Assembly (NCBI RefSeq): GCF_002077175.1
Contig: NZ_CP014943.1
Location: 496,001-560,000, forward strand
Direction of reading: 5' to 3'
DNA length: 64,000 bases
Source: Colwellia sp. PAMC 21821
Lineage (GTDB): Bacteria; Pseudomonadota; Gammaproteobacteria; Enterobacterales; Alteromonadaceae
The first letter of the stretch is position 1, and each line of letters opens with the position of its first letter. The notes beneath the pieces are model-generated. The model saw only the letters and a list, made by a program, of their open reading frames with translations, was not told the origin of the DNA and searched no databases. Position numbers and translations under genes: made by a program. Below are positions 1-9,145 of the stretch, piece by piece.

Positions 1-1
1 T

Positions 2-1150
2 AATTTAGCTGAACGCGCTAAAACCGCAGGATTTTCTAGCTATATCACCGAAACCGTTATTAATAATATTTCCCCTATTGAGCGCGTGATCGCTTTAGAT
101 AAAAAACAGCCCGAATTCACCCAGACCTTTGAGCAATATATTAAGGCCAGAGTTAGTACTTACCATGAGCGAGTTGGCAAGCAGAAGCTAGTAGAAAATA
201 AAGTTCTATTTGATAAATTAGAACAAAAATACGGTGTTCCACGCCAATACCTAGTATCGTTTTGGGGTTTAGAAACAGTGTTTGGTAAGCACAAAGGTAA
301 AATGTCAGTCCTAAATTCGCTCGCAACACTGGCATGTGACCAACGTCGTAGCGAGTTTTTCACTCTAGAACTATTAAACTTGTTTACCTTAATTGAATCA
401 GAAAAGGTATCTGTTGAACAACTGCAAGGCTCTTGGGCGGGTGCCATGGGACATATGCAATTTATGCCAACCGCGTTCTTAAAGTATGCAGTTGATGGCG
501 ACAATGACGGTAAAGTAGATATTTGGCAAAGTGAAGCTGACGCATTAACTACAGCGGCCAATTACCTGAATCAAATAGGTTGGCAAGCAAAAGAACGCTG
601 GGGCAGAGAAGTTAAATTACCAGAAAATTTTGCCTTTGAGAAAGTCGCTTTTGACCAATATTACCCACTGAGTTATTTTCAGCAATTAGGGGTGAAACAA
701 ACGAACAACCAAGTATTATCGACTTATGATATTCAGGCAGAGCTTTATTTACCATCTGGACATAAAGGGCCAGCATTTTTACTGTACCCTAATTTCAATG
801 TCATTATGACGTGGAATCTTTCAAAAAGTTATGCACTGTCCGTCGGTTTATTAGCGAATAAATTAGTTGGCGCGAACGGACTTGAATTTTTACAAACAGA
901 ACAAGCTAATGCGAACCGATATAGCTTTGTAGAGATGAAAAACCTACAAAGCCAACTCAATACATTAGGTTTTGAAACGGGTAAACCCGATGGTATATGG
1001 GGGCCAAAAAGCCGAGATGCTATTCGCTCATTTCAGCTCAAACATGAACTTATTGCGGATGGATATCCAAATAAGGAACTGTTTACAAAAATTAACTTAG
1101 TCATGAGTGAAACTGATTCAGTAATGCCAAAGGTCGATAAACAGAGTTAG
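2..1150 (+). CDS. Lytic murein transglycosylase, MltB-like, with C-terminal peptidoglycan-binding domain (5' partial)
   Basis: The open frame runs unbroken from the window edge, so the N-terminus lies outside. Soluble or membrane-bound lytic transglycosylases of the SLT_2/MltB family cleave the MurNAc-GlcNAc bond of peptidoglycan in the periplasm. The visible part has the family pattern: VIALDKKQPEF near the start, the catalytic-glutamate segment FWGLETVFG, then GAMGHMQFMPTAF and a DGDNDGK loop. The last 70 or so residues (LQSQLNTLGFETGKPDGIWGPKS onward, read in parts) form a PG_binding_1 repeat. This points to the MltB-like group that carries such a tail rather than to E. coli MltB itself. 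No downstream gene partner follows; the next bases are repeats. Confidence 0.9.
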   Translation, partial: NLAERAKTAGFSSYITETVINNISPIERVIALDKKQPEFTQTFEQYIKARVSTYHERVGKQKLVENKVLFDKLEQKYGVPRQYLVSFWGLETVFGKHKGKMSVLNSLATLACDQRRSEFFTLELLNLFTLIESEKVSVEQLQGSWAGAMGHMQFMPTAFLKYAVDGDNDGKVDIWQSEADALTTAANYLNQIGWQAKERWGREVKLPENFAFEKVAFDQYYPLSYFQQLGVKQTNNQVLSTYDIQAELYLPSGHKGPAFLLYPNFNVIMTWNLSKSYALSVGLLANKLVGANGLEFLQTEQANANRYSFVEMKNLQSQLNTLGFETGKPDGIWGPKSRDAIRSFQLKHELIADGYPNKELFTKINLVMSETDSVMPKVDKQS

Positions 1151-1174
1151 ATAAAGTTAAATAAATATTTAGTT

Positions 1175-1265
1175 TGATGGACTAAAGTCCAACCTACATG
1201 GGACTTTCAGGGGATAACATAACGTTGGACTATTGTTTTTTTGTAGGTCGGACTTTAGTCCGTCA
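1175..1265. repeat. REPIN-like inverted REP pair, copy 1 (GTAG type)
   Basis: Two inverted arms, TGATGGACTAAAGTCCAACC at the left and GGTCGGACTTTAGTCCGTCA at the right, each preceded or followed by the tetranucleotide GTAG/CTAC and separated by about 40 bp. Each arm contains its own small palindrome (GGACTnnAGTCC). This is the architecture of paired REP sequences mobilised by RAYT transposases. A second copy follows about 130 bp downstream. Confidence 0.75.
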
Positions 1266-1392
1266 ATTATTAAAACTGCGATAAACCTGCGATAAACCTG
1301 AAAACCCTAAAACATATAAAGTGGTTATTATTTTTAATCGGTATTTATGCCAACAGGTACTTATGCCAACAGGTACTATATTTTATTTGACT

Positions 1393-1482
1393 TGATGGAC
1401 TAAAGTCCAACCTACACGGGGCTTGCGGGGGATAACTTAACGTTGGACTATTGTTTTTTGTAGGTCGGACTTCAGTCCGTCA
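1393..1482. repeat. REPIN-like inverted REP pair, copy 2 (GTAG type)
   Basis: It has the same two arms and nearly the same centre (GGATAACnTAACGTTGGAC) as the copy at 1175, with a few substitutions in the loop and one in the right arm (CTTCAGTCC for CTTTAGTCC). Together the two copies fill most of the gap between the transglycosylase and the endonuclease gene. Neither known RAYT in the window has this palindrome, so the cognate transposase must lie elsewhere. Confidence 0.75.
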
Positions 1483-1532
1483 ATTATTAAACCTGCGATT
1501 AACCTAGAATAAATAACATAGTTTATTCTAGG

Positions 1533-2582
1533 TTAATACCAACTCAACTCTTCAATTAATTCATAAAGCACTTTCAGTTCAAGGGTGTATTTTGCTTCGT
1601 TATAAGCGTCCGTTTCAATAACCCCTGCAGCTAATAAAGCTTCAGTTGAATTGGATAAATCTTTTAACCTGTTAACTTTAATGGCTTCTGGGCCAGTATA
1701 AAAACAAAGCGGGTTGCTATCAAACATTTGCTTTTCGAACTCTAACCCTGTCCATAATTGCAATTCTGTTGTTGTTACACGGAAGTTTTTAAGTTTAATA
1801 CGCTGCTTAGCTTTAGTCGTTCTTAACGTGTCAGTGTCTTGAAAGAATATATATGCTGAGGTAACGAGTTTATCGTTATGGTCAACATAGGTCAGGGTTT
1901 TCCAAAATCCTGAAGGGATACGAACGGGCTCAAAGCCAACACCTTTGGTTAAAAAGCGATCGCAAGTCGTAAAAATTGGCCCTGTCATTACAATTAATTT
2001 ATTGTCTTTTGATAAACTGAACTTAGAAACCGCCGTTTCTGGTACACGCCATTCGTCTTCATTAAAACGCTTATGTTGCATAGAAGCATTAGTATAAGCA
2101 CAACTGTCATTGCTGGCAGATAATGCCGTATTGTAATCACCCCAAGTAACCGCGGTGCGTCGAGTTAAATGTCCTCTATCCCAGGGTGTTCCTATATAAG
2201 CACTATTGGTTATTTGATTATCTCTGCCGACACGCGCATCAATAAACCACTTACGACCTTTATAACCTGATACCGTCTGCGCAATGGCATTATCAACATT
2301 GGCAGCGGAAAATAGCGCCTGCTTGGTAGATTTACTCATAATGAGCGAGTAATGGATATATGGAATGACTACATTGCCATCCAATAACCCCGGTGGTTGC
2401 AATACATCGCCTGAAAGAGACAAGCTAGGCTTAGGTAACTCAATATTGAATGAAGGTAAAAAATCTTTTTGATAGCCATCGCGCATAAGGTAATGCCACC
2501 GTCCTTGTAAATGTATAATTAAGTCTAGACAAGTTATAAAAATACACAATATGTAGAAAACGTCTGAAAAGCTAGCAGTCAT
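1533..2582 (-). CDS. DNA/RNA non-specific endonuclease (NUC family)
   Basis: The central region has the signature of beta-beta-alpha-metal (NUC) nucleases: WDRGHLTRR carries the catalytic DRGH histidine, followed by NDSCAYTNASMQH and an Asn-containing helix (HKRFNEDEW) as expected for Mg binding. These enzymes cut DNA and RNA without sequence preference and are usually exported. The longest frame starts at 2582 with a hydrophobic stretch (FYILCIFITCLDLIIHL) that could anchor or export it. A downstream ATG at 2486 is also possible and would better fit the FNR-like site just upstream, because that site would leave no room for a leader before 2582. Length about 350 residues. The biological role is not deducible from the neighbours. 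Confidence 0.8.
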   Translation of the reverse strand: MTASFSDVFYILCIFITCLDLIIHLQGRWHYLMRDGYQKDFLPSFNIELPKPSLSLSGDVLQPPGLLDGNVVIPYIHYSLIMSKSTKQALFSAANVDNAIAQTVSGYKGRKWFIDARVGRDNQITNSAYIGTPWDRGHLTRRTAVTWGDYNTALSASNDSCAYTNASMQHKRFNEDEWRVPETAVSKFSLSKDNKLIVMTGPIFTTCDRFLTKGVGFEPVRIPSGFWKTLTYVDHNDKLVTSAYIFFQDTDTLRTTKAKQRIKLKNFRVTTTELQLWTGLEFEKQMFDSNPLCFYTGPEAIKVNRLKDLSNSTEALLAAGVIETDAYNEAKYTLELKVLYELIEELSWY

Positions 2583-2596
2583 AACGTTACAGTGAT

Positions 2597-2610
2597 TTGA
2601 TAAAGATCAA
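2597..2610. promoter_or_regulatory. FNR-like box upstream of the NUC endonuclease gene
   Basis: TTGAT AAAG ATCAA matches the FNR consensus TTGATnnnnATCAA exactly and sits in a longer near-palindrome (GTGATTTGAT/ATCAAAATCAC). It lies 15-28 bp before the annotated start. If FNR activates from the usual -41.5 position, transcription would start near 2562 and translation would begin at the internal ATG at 2486. If it represses, the upstream start stands. ppc is oriented the same way and ends upstream behind a terminator, so only the endonuclease gene is a plausible target. Confidence 0.55.
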
Positions 2611-2663
2611 AATCACTCGCCATTTATTACTGGTAAAAAAACACCTGAAAACTGTTTTAAAAA

Positions 2664-2687
2664 AAAGCAGCCGAAAAAGGCTGCTTT
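2664..2687 (-). terminator. Rho-independent terminator of ppc
   Basis: Stem AAAGCAGCC / GGCTGCTTT with a GAAAAA loop, followed on the minus strand by a run of about ten T. It stands 30 bp after the ppc stop. Confidence 0.85.
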
Positions 2688-2716
2688 ATTATCTAAATAC
2701 TGCTTTTGATTAAAGG

Positions 2717-5278
2717 CTAACCCGTATTACGCATCCCCGTTGCTATACCAGTCATACTTACCATCAACAGCTGCTCACAAACCGGATGTTCAGGTTGTTT
2801 TCGTAAACGTTTTAATGCTTCTATCTGCAACAAGTGCAAAGGCAGTAAATACGGTCGACGTAAATTAAACGACGTAAGATTCCAAGGATCACTTTCCAAT
2901 GATTCTGTTTGTCCAAGTAGCTTAAGCACCGTTTCTCTATCCGCCGTTAACTGTGAACGCAGTGCCTCACCCATGGGCAGTAAGTTCTTTTCAACCAAAC
3001 TTTCATCATATAATTTAGATATATTAATATCTGACTTTAAATACACCATTTCAGTCAGTGAGATACGGGCTCTAAAATATGGCCAGTTATCTAACATGTC
3101 TTTAATGGCATCTTTGTGTGTTGTGCCTGCATCAGAAATCGCCTGACCAAAGCCTAGCCAGCTTGGCACCACTAATCGGTTTTGGCTCCAGGCAAATATC
3201 CATGGAATAGCACGTAACGACTCAATGCCGCCGTCAGATTTACGCTTGCTAGGTCGAGAGCCTAACGGTAAAGACGACAACTCTTGCTCAGGGGTTGCTT
3301 GTCGAAAATAAGTGACAAAATCGTCTTGTTCACAGACATAGTCACGATAAATAGCGCAGCTGCTTTTCGCCATGTCTTCCATCGCATTACGCCACGTATC
3401 TTTCGGTGCAGGTTGCGGCTTCACTAAGCTAGCTAAGATGGCACTGGCGTATAAATGTAAACTACGCACGGCTAAATTAGGTAAACCAAATTTAAAACGA
3501 ATGGTTTCGCCCTGTTCGGTAACTCTTAAACCACCCTCTAAAGTACCAGGAGGTTGTGATGCAATAGCCGCGTGAGCTGGCCCGCCGCCACGGCCGATAG
3601 TGCCACCACGACCATGAAATAGTTTCAGAATAATATTGTGACTTTTCGCTGCAGCTACTAAGGCTTCTTGCGCCTGATACTGCGCCCATGCTGCGGCAAG
3701 TACGCCAGCATCTTTCGCTGAATCACTGTAACCTATCATGACATGTTGCGCGCCATGGGTACGTTTTGTGTAATCCTGGTCAGTTAGTAACTTATCAATA
3801 ACACCTGCCGCACTATTTAAATCGTCTAGTGTTTCAAACAATGGTGCAATCGGCATATCCCAAGTAATACCGGTCGCCTTCATTAATAAATTAACTGTGA
3901 GTACATCACTTTGTTCACTTGCCATTGAAATAATATAAATGCCTAAAACTTCTTTAGGTTGCTCAGCAATAAATTTGAATGTATCGAGCACTTCTTGGGT
4001 TTGTTCACTCCATTTAACCTTAGGCAGTAATGGCCTTGGGTTATTAAGCTCTTGTTGAAGAAATTCACAACGTTTTTGCTCGTTCCACGTTAAATAATCC
4101 CCTAAACCTAAGCTTTGAGTAATCTCTGAAATTGCTTGATCATGAAACTCACTGTGTTGGCGAACATCAAGCTTAACCAGTGAAATACCAAAGCAATGTA
4201 TTTTCCGAATAACATCCAATAACATTGAGTTGGCAGCACGGTTTAATCCCGCAGCTAATAAACTCTCACGACAAATAACTAAAGGCTTGAGTAACTCGTC
4301 AGGACTGGCAATAACCCCTTCGGTTTTGTTATCTTTCAATAGCGAAACACTACGCTCTAACTGTGCAATGGTTTGCTTTAAAATATGGCGATATGGACCA
4401 ATATTATCGGTATCAGCAGCGGTTAATTCATCGCTGGCTTTGTTCATCGACAATTCAAGATACAGGTTTTGAAAATCAAGTAAATACAGTTCAGCCGCCA
4501 GCAATCTGGCATTAATAATAGCCTGCTTACTCAGCTCTGCGGTAACAAATGGATTACCATCGCGATCTCCCGCCATCCAACTTGCCATCGTAATCGGCGT
4601 AGCGTCTAAAGGTAATGTTTGCCCCGTTACAGCCTGACAAAGTTCGTCTAACTCACGCACAAAAGTTGGCACTGCAAACCATAAACTATCGCGAATAGCA
4701 TCTAAACCCCAACGTGACTCATCTAATGGTGTAGGACGTTGTGAGCGTATTTCACTGGTATGCCACGCTTGTTCAATCAACTCTTCAATTCGACCATTTA
4801 AATCTGCACCCGACTGCCCTAATTCTTCAGCAACCTCATGGTATTTATGAATAAACGTACGACGATTAACTTCTGTTGGATGCGCTGTTAACACCAATTC
4901 AATATGAAGTTTATTAATAGCTGACAAAAACGCTTCTGGCGTACAACCACTAACTTGCTCTTTTAAAGACGCTAACGGATGCGGCAAATCAAGCTCAGCC
5001 AAGCCTTGCTCGCTGGTGGTATGTTGCTGCTCGGCAATATTAGCCAAATTCAAAAATTGGCTAAACGCACGGCCATAAATTAATAAGTCTTGTTCATCGC
5101 ACGATTCAAATAAGGATTGTAGCTCATCAATAGCAAGCGCATCTTGTGCAACACCGTCTTTGGCGAGTAAACGCACACGTTCAACATTTTCTAACCAACG
5201 TTGGCCTTTATCATTGGCAATGGTTTTACCCAGTACAGAACCAAGTGAGCGAATATTTTGTGATATGGTTTCTAACAT
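2717..5278 (-). CDS. ppc: Phosphoenolpyruvate carboxylase
   Basis: Carboxylates phosphoenolpyruvate to oxaloacetate, the anaplerotic feed of the TCA cycle, in the cytoplasm. Diagnostic segments are present: VLTAHPTEVNRRT (catalytic His), WMAGDRDGNPFVT, the FHGRGGTIGRGGGPAH loop, RATPEQELSSLPLGSR and the invariant C-terminal MRNTG. The length (853 aa from the chosen start) is close to the 883 of E. coli. The ATG at 5278 is preferred over 5308 because AAGAGAA lies 8-9 bp upstream of it and nothing comparable precedes the longer start. A LysR gene is transcribed divergently 98 bp away and may control it. A strong terminator closes the gene. Confidence 0.97.
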   Translation of the reverse strand: MLETISQNIRSLGSVLGKTIANDKGQRWLENVERVRLLAKDGVAQDALAIDELQSLFESCDEQDLLIYGRAFSQFLNLANIAEQQHTTSEQGLAELDLPHPLASLKEQVSGCTPEAFLSAINKLHIELVLTAHPTEVNRRTFIHKYHEVAEELGQSGADLNGRIEELIEQAWHTSEIRSQRPTPLDESRWGLDAIRDSLWFAVPTFVRELDELCQAVTGQTLPLDATPITMASWMAGDRDGNPFVTAELSKQAIINARLLAAELYLLDFQNLYLELSMNKASDELTAADTDNIGPYRHILKQTIAQLERSVSLLKDNKTEGVIASPDELLKPLVICRESLLAAGLNRAANSMLLDVIRKIHCFGISLVKLDVRQHSEFHDQAISEITQSLGLGDYLTWNEQKRCEFLQQELNNPRPLLPKVKWSEQTQEVLDTFKFIAEQPKEVLGIYIISMASEQSDVLTVNLLMKATGITWDMPIAPLFETLDDLNSAAGVIDKLLTDQDYTKRTHGAQHVMIGYSDSAKDAGVLAAAWAQYQAQEALVAAAKSHNIILKLFHGRGGTIGRGGGPAHAAIASQPPGTLEGGLRVTEQGETIRFKFGLPNLAVRSLHLYASAILASLVKPQPAPKDTWRNAMEDMAKSSCAIYRDYVCEQDDFVTYFRQATPEQELSSLPLGSRPSKRKSDGGIESLRAIPWIFAWSQNRLVVPSWLGFGQAISDAGTTHKDAIKDMLDNWPYFRARISLTEMVYLKSDINISKLYDESLVEKNLLPMGEALRSQLTADRETVLKLLGQTESLESDPWNLTSFNLRRPYLLPLHLLQIEALKRLRKQPEHPVCEQLLMVSMTGIATGMRNTG

Positions 5279-5376
5279 GCTTTGTTCTCTTATTAAGCTA
5301 AGTAACATAAGCGTAGAATTAATTTGAAATAGAGTCTAATATATAAAATTAATCTTTAGCATAGACAAAATTCTAT

Positions 5377-6321
5377 ATGCCATTAAATTTGCAGTCAAAC
5401 CGACAACCAACTATGAGGCAATTACAACTTATTCAAGCATTGGCGCGTTACCAAAATTTGTCGGTTGTCGCCGAAAACTTGCATATATCTCAACCCTCGG
5501 TTTCTATTCAATTAAAAAATTTAAGTGAATTAATCGGTTTACCCGTCTACCAAATGCAAGGTCGAAAACTTACGCTTACCGATGCCGGTAAAGCAGTATT
5601 ACGCAGTGCAAATACCATATTTCAAAGCCTCGACAACCTAAAAACTGATATAGATAATTTACAAGGTGTGATCACAGGCACCTTATTAATCTCAGTGGTA
5701 ACCACCGCGCAATACTTTTTACCTTTGCTACTCGCTGCCTTTGCCAAACAACACCCAAAAGTAGAGATTAAGTTAGAAATAGGTAATCGAGAGAAAATAC
5801 AAAGCCGACTACTTGAGAATAGCGACGACTTTTATATATTTAGTAACATTCCACAAAATGTACAAGTGATTGAAACACCATTTTTAGAGAATGAAGTGGT
5901 GGTAGTTGTTCCTGACAATCATGAGTTAGCCCAATTTCCAAAAGTGAGTTTAGCGCGCTTAAGCCACTACCCTTTTATTCTACGTGAAGCGGGCTCTGGC
6001 ACACGTGAATATACCGTCGAATTATTTAAACAACATGGCCTAACCTTAAATGAGAAAATGACGATTGCCAGTAGTGAAGCAATAAAACAAGCCGTTGCAG
6101 CAGGCTTGGGAATATCTGTGCTAAGTAAACACACCCTAGACTTTGGTATTATGCCAGGAGTTAAAATCATTAATGTTGAACACTTCCCCATCCGAAGCAA
6201 ATGGCGATTAGTGCAAAACGCATCAAGACAACCGACCTTACTCGCAGACGCCTTTCACAAATTCATGGTAGAGAATGGCGTAGGTATATTAGCGTCAGCA
6301 GTTCAAAATAATCAGCAATAA
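5377..6321 (+). CDS. LysR-family transcriptional regulator, divergent from ppc
   Basis: The N-terminal winged helix-turn-helix (residues about 13-70: MRQLQLIQALARYQNLSVVA, QPSVSIQLKNL) is followed by a periplasmic-binding-type effector domain (residues about 100-300), giving the usual LysR length of 314 aa. The effector domain recalls CbbR/CysB-like members. Divergence from ppc across 98 bp is the classic layout for a LysR gene and its target. The spacer contains ATAG-N8-CTAT just before the start, which could be part of an operator. The target and inducer are inferred only from position; a link to carbon status is plausible because PEP carboxylase is the neighbour. Confidence 0.85.
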   Translation: MPLNLQSNRQPTMRQLQLIQALARYQNLSVVAENLHISQPSVSIQLKNLSELIGLPVYQMQGRKLTLTDAGKAVLRSANTIFQSLDNLKTDIDNLQGVITGTLLISVVTTAQYFLPLLLAAFAKQHPKVEIKLEIGNREKIQSRLLENSDDFYIFSNIPQNVQVIETPFLENEVVVVVPDNHELAQFPKVSLARLSHYPFILREAGSGTREYTVELFKQHGLTLNEKMTIASSEAIKQAVAAGLGISVLSKHTLDFGIMPGVKIINVEHFPIRSKWRLVQNASRQPTLLADAFHKFMVENGVGILASAVQNNQQ

Positions 6322-6430
6322 TTAGCGAAAAGTTATAATCAAATATCTCCACCTAGTGATATAGTTTATGATAGTTGGTATATAGTAAAAAATAATTGCA
6401 TTATCATGCAGAGTATAAGGAGGTATTCAA

Positions 6431-7333
6431 ATGCTAACGAACATTTCAACAAGCTTTTATGACGTAATGTTTGGTGATATAAATTCTAATATACCTATGG
6501 GTAAGCTCGAAACCAAAGTATTACAAAAAGTCAGGGATATATTAAATAACCCCGACAGACTTAGTCAGCATATTCCTGCATTACCCGCGATGATAGTTCG
6601 CCTGTTAAATACAATTGACGATCCAGACTCAAGCGTCATCAGTTTTGTTGAAATTATTGAGCAAGACCCTTCATTCGCTATCGCGGTATTAAAAACAGCT
6701 AATTCTGCAATTTATCATCGAGGCGAAAAGGAAATCGTATCGTTGAATCGTGCAATAACGGTTTTAGGATTGTCGGGCCTGTTACGTATTGCTACAACGC
6801 TGTTAATGGCTAACGTTATTCCATGTAAGCCAATTTATTACAAAATGTTCGGTAAACAAATTTGGGTTCACTCCGTACAGTGTGCCACGCTTTGCGAACT
6901 ATTAGCCACTAGACAAGATGAAAACGGATTTGACGCTTACTTCTTGGGTTTAATTCATGATTTAGGGAAAATCATCGTATTTGATTGCCTGTCACAAGCA
7001 CTCGCGGAAGAATTATCAAGCTTACCTGGCACTAAAGTTTTCAAAGAATTGATGACTGAAATGTCAATCGACATCAGCTACTTTATAGCGTTAGAGTGGA
7101 AGCTACCAAAAATATATGCCGAAGCGTTAAGCCAGCAACGCACTACCACACGTTCAGCTTTGGCAGAAGTGCTATATAAAGCCAATCAATTAAGCGAAGT
7201 ATATTTAATGATGGTAAAAGGCATAATTTCTAACGATGAATGTGAAAATCTACTAAATGAACATGCCGTCGATAAAGATATTTGGCTTAAGTTTACTAAT
7301 ATAGCGCCTGAAATTGAAAACAGCATAAGTTAA
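6431..7333 (+). CDS. HDOD domain protein
   Basis: A single HDOD domain fills most of the 300 residues: LPALPA-type start (IPALPAMIVRLLNTIDDP), the EIIEQDPSFAIAVLKTANSA segment and the HD-like LGLIHDLGKI. HDOD proteins are non-enzymatic relatives of HD phosphohydrolases and act as scaffolds in signalling, often of motility or cyclic-di-GMP pathways. No output domain (GGDEF, EAL, kinase) is attached and no signalling gene is adjacent. The start is secure: AAGGAGG lies 8 bp before the ATG. Its 3' side runs into a repeat-filled gap shared with a convergent gene. Confidence 0.85.
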   Translation: MLTNISTSFYDVMFGDINSNIPMGKLETKVLQKVRDILNNPDRLSQHIPALPAMIVRLLNTIDDPDSSVISFVEIIEQDPSFAIAVLKTANSAIYHRGEKEIVSLNRAITVLGLSGLLRIATTLLMANVIPCKPIYYKMFGKQIWVHSVQCATLCELLATRQDENGFDAYFLGLIHDLGKIIVFDCLSQALAEELSSLPGTKVFKELMTEMSIDISYFIALEWKLPKIYAEALSQQRTTTRSALAEVLYKANQLSEVYLMMVKGIISNDECENLLNEHAVDKDIWLKFTNIAPEIENSIS

Positions 7334-7537
7334 GGGAATTTGCTGAGCTTATGCTGAGCTAGTGTCATCTAGTTCAGCTGTAAAATTAATAGCCGCTTTA
7401 AAGTCGCCTAAACATCCAAAACTTAAATTGGCTTAAATAGGCTTAAATAGGCTTAAAACCATCAATATTAATCCCCCCCAAAAACACTGTTAAGCAGCTA
7501 ATTTCATTGAAAATAAATTATTTTATAGCACTTATTT

Positions 7538-7641
7538 ATAACACTTACTTATAACACTTACTTATAACACTTACTTATAACACTTACTTATAACACTTAC
7601 TTATAACACTTACTTATAACACTTACTTATAACACTTACTT
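7538..7641. repeat. Tandem 13-bp repeat, eight units
   Basis: Eight uninterrupted copies of ATAACACTTACTT, preceded by a degenerate half unit (TAGCACTTATTT) and, 80 bp upstream, by a 10-bp repeat GCTTAAATAG. The array lies in the 370-bp gap between the convergent HDOD and DUF1499 genes; nothing else is visible in that gap. There are no spacers, so it is not CRISPR; it looks like a variable-number tandem repeat. Confidence 0.9.
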
Positions 7642-7703
7642 ATAGCTAAACTGTAAGATTTTTAGTGTTTACAATGCTTAGCACAACCGTTGAATCATCG
7701 TGA

Positions 7704-8171
7704 CTATTTTTTAAGTATTTCAAGTTTAAGTCTAATTTTTTCTACGCGTTCTCTATTAACATTAAAGTCTGCATAACCAAGCCTAGAAGCTGAGCGCACA
7801 TGTATCGTGGTTTCATTAGACGTTGTCTCTGGGAAATAAAACTCTACATCGTCAACAAAATCAAAAAAATCTGAAGTAAACTCAGCCCGAATATAACTAA
7901 TTTCAACTTCCGTCACTTTTGAGTTCTCAAAGTCATTCACGACGTTCAAAATAGCATTTTTGACTGCTATTTTCGTACCCATCATCATTATAGGCTCAAT
8001 ATATCGTGCTTCATCTTTTGAAAAACTATTAACGCAATTGGGTTTATTTGGGCATGATGTCAGTTGCCCATTCTCAAGACCTAAAATAGGAGCCGTTGAT
8101 GTACAGCCGGTTAAAACTATCAAACTTGTGAAAACTATAATGGTAAAAATAACTTGTCTGACTTTGTTCAT
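7704..8171 (-). CDS. DUF1499 lipoprotein
   Basis: The start at 8171 (MNKVRQVIF) gives a clean lipoprotein signal, a hydrophobic segment then the lipobox LTGC, so the protein is probably anchored to a membrane through Cys22-23. The longer frame to 8228 would put a hydrophilic extension before the signal. The mature part matches the DUF1499 pattern: CPNKPNCVNSFS at its start, a central TEVEISYIRAEFTS strand and a FVDDVEFYF segment, ending with the typical RSASRLGYADFNVNRERV. Function of the family is unknown. It stands alone, convergent with the HDOD gene. Confidence 0.8.
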   Translation of the reverse strand: MNKVRQVIFTIIVFTSLIVLTGCTSTAPILGLENGQLTSCPNKPNCVNSFSKDEARYIEPIMMMGTKIAVKNAILNVVNDFENSKVTEVEISYIRAEFTSDFFDFVDDVEFYFPETTSNETTIHVRSASRLGYADFNVNRERVEKIRLKLEILKK

Positions 8172-8466
8172 CGTATGAGTCCAAAAAAAGAATACATCTA
8201 TAAAGTCATAGTAATTGAATCTGGCCATACTTTCTGATTATTTTAGGTAATTAAGCAATCTATTATAGATAATTTCCTGCAAGTTAATGTTATCAACCGT
8301 TAAACTAAATTCACTAAACTATTTATAAACATTAATTTGATCTTCGCAAGATAAAACAGCACAATCCTCCGCTGCGCTAAACCACAGTTTTAAACTCAGC
8401 AATGTACGTTTAGTAAAAAATCAGCACATATTTATATCGAGCAGCAAAGTAATTAGAGTAGAAATA

Positions 8467-9015
8467 ATGCCTTCAAAAATACAACTCAGTAAAGAAGAAC
8501 TTAGAGAAAACAAACTAACGCGAGACGAATACTTAACTAAACCAAAAATTCCGTTAGTGGTGGTACTAGACAATGTTACTAACAGCTACAACATTGGTGC
8601 TTTTATTCGCTTAGCCGATGCTTTTGCTATCGAAAAAGTCATTGTTTGCGGGACTGGCGCACTGAGTATTTCAGATAAAAAAATGAAAAAAGCGTCAAGA
8701 AATGAAGCAAAATGGGTAACAGTAGAATACAACGAGAGCACAACCAATAGCTTACAAACTTTATTAGATAATGGTTACTCCGTATACAGTGTTGAGCTAT
8801 GTCAACAATCGGTCGATTACACCGATGTTGCTTACCCTGCTAAAAGCGTATTAGTTTTAGGCAACGAGCGCAAAGGCGTTAGTGAAGCCGCATTAACATT
8901 AAGCCACCAACATATACACATATCGATGTTTGGCATGGGCAACTCGCTAAATGTATCAACCGCTGGCGCTATTGTCTTAGCTGAATGTGCTAACCAAATT
9001 AGAAGACTGCTTTAA
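8467..9015 (+). CDS. TrmH/SpoU-family RNA 2'-O-methyltransferase
   Basis: It transfers methyl from S-adenosylmethionine to a ribose 2'-OH of tRNA or rRNA. All three SPOUT trefoil motifs are visible: SYNIGAFIRLADAF (motif 1, catalytic Arg), VLGNERKGVS (motif 2) and GNSLNVSTAGAIV (motif 3). At 182 residues it is a minimal enzyme without the N-terminal RNA-binding domain of RlmB. The substrate cannot be told from sequence. It is monocistronic, with no recognisable promoter partner. Confidence 0.88.
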   Translation: MPSKIQLSKEELRENKLTRDEYLTKPKIPLVVVLDNVTNSYNIGAFIRLADAFAIEKVIVCGTGALSISDKKMKKASRNEAKWVTVEYNESTTNSLQTLLDNGYSVYSVELCQQSVDYTDVAYPAKSVLVLGNERKGVSEAALTLSHQHIHISMFGMGNSLNVSTAGAIVLAECANQIRRLL

Positions 9016-9145
9016 ATAGCCCCCACCCGATTAATTCATTGCTTTGATCACGGTTCATAATATATAACATTGATACAGTTTATAGTGCAGGGCTGCTAGA
9101 AAAATTAACATGGCAGCCTGTTGAATAACCACCAAGGAATATCCC

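Noticed and set aside
7538..7641. Possible CRISPR array
   Set aside because: Units are only 13 bp, contiguous and without spacers; no cas genes nearby.
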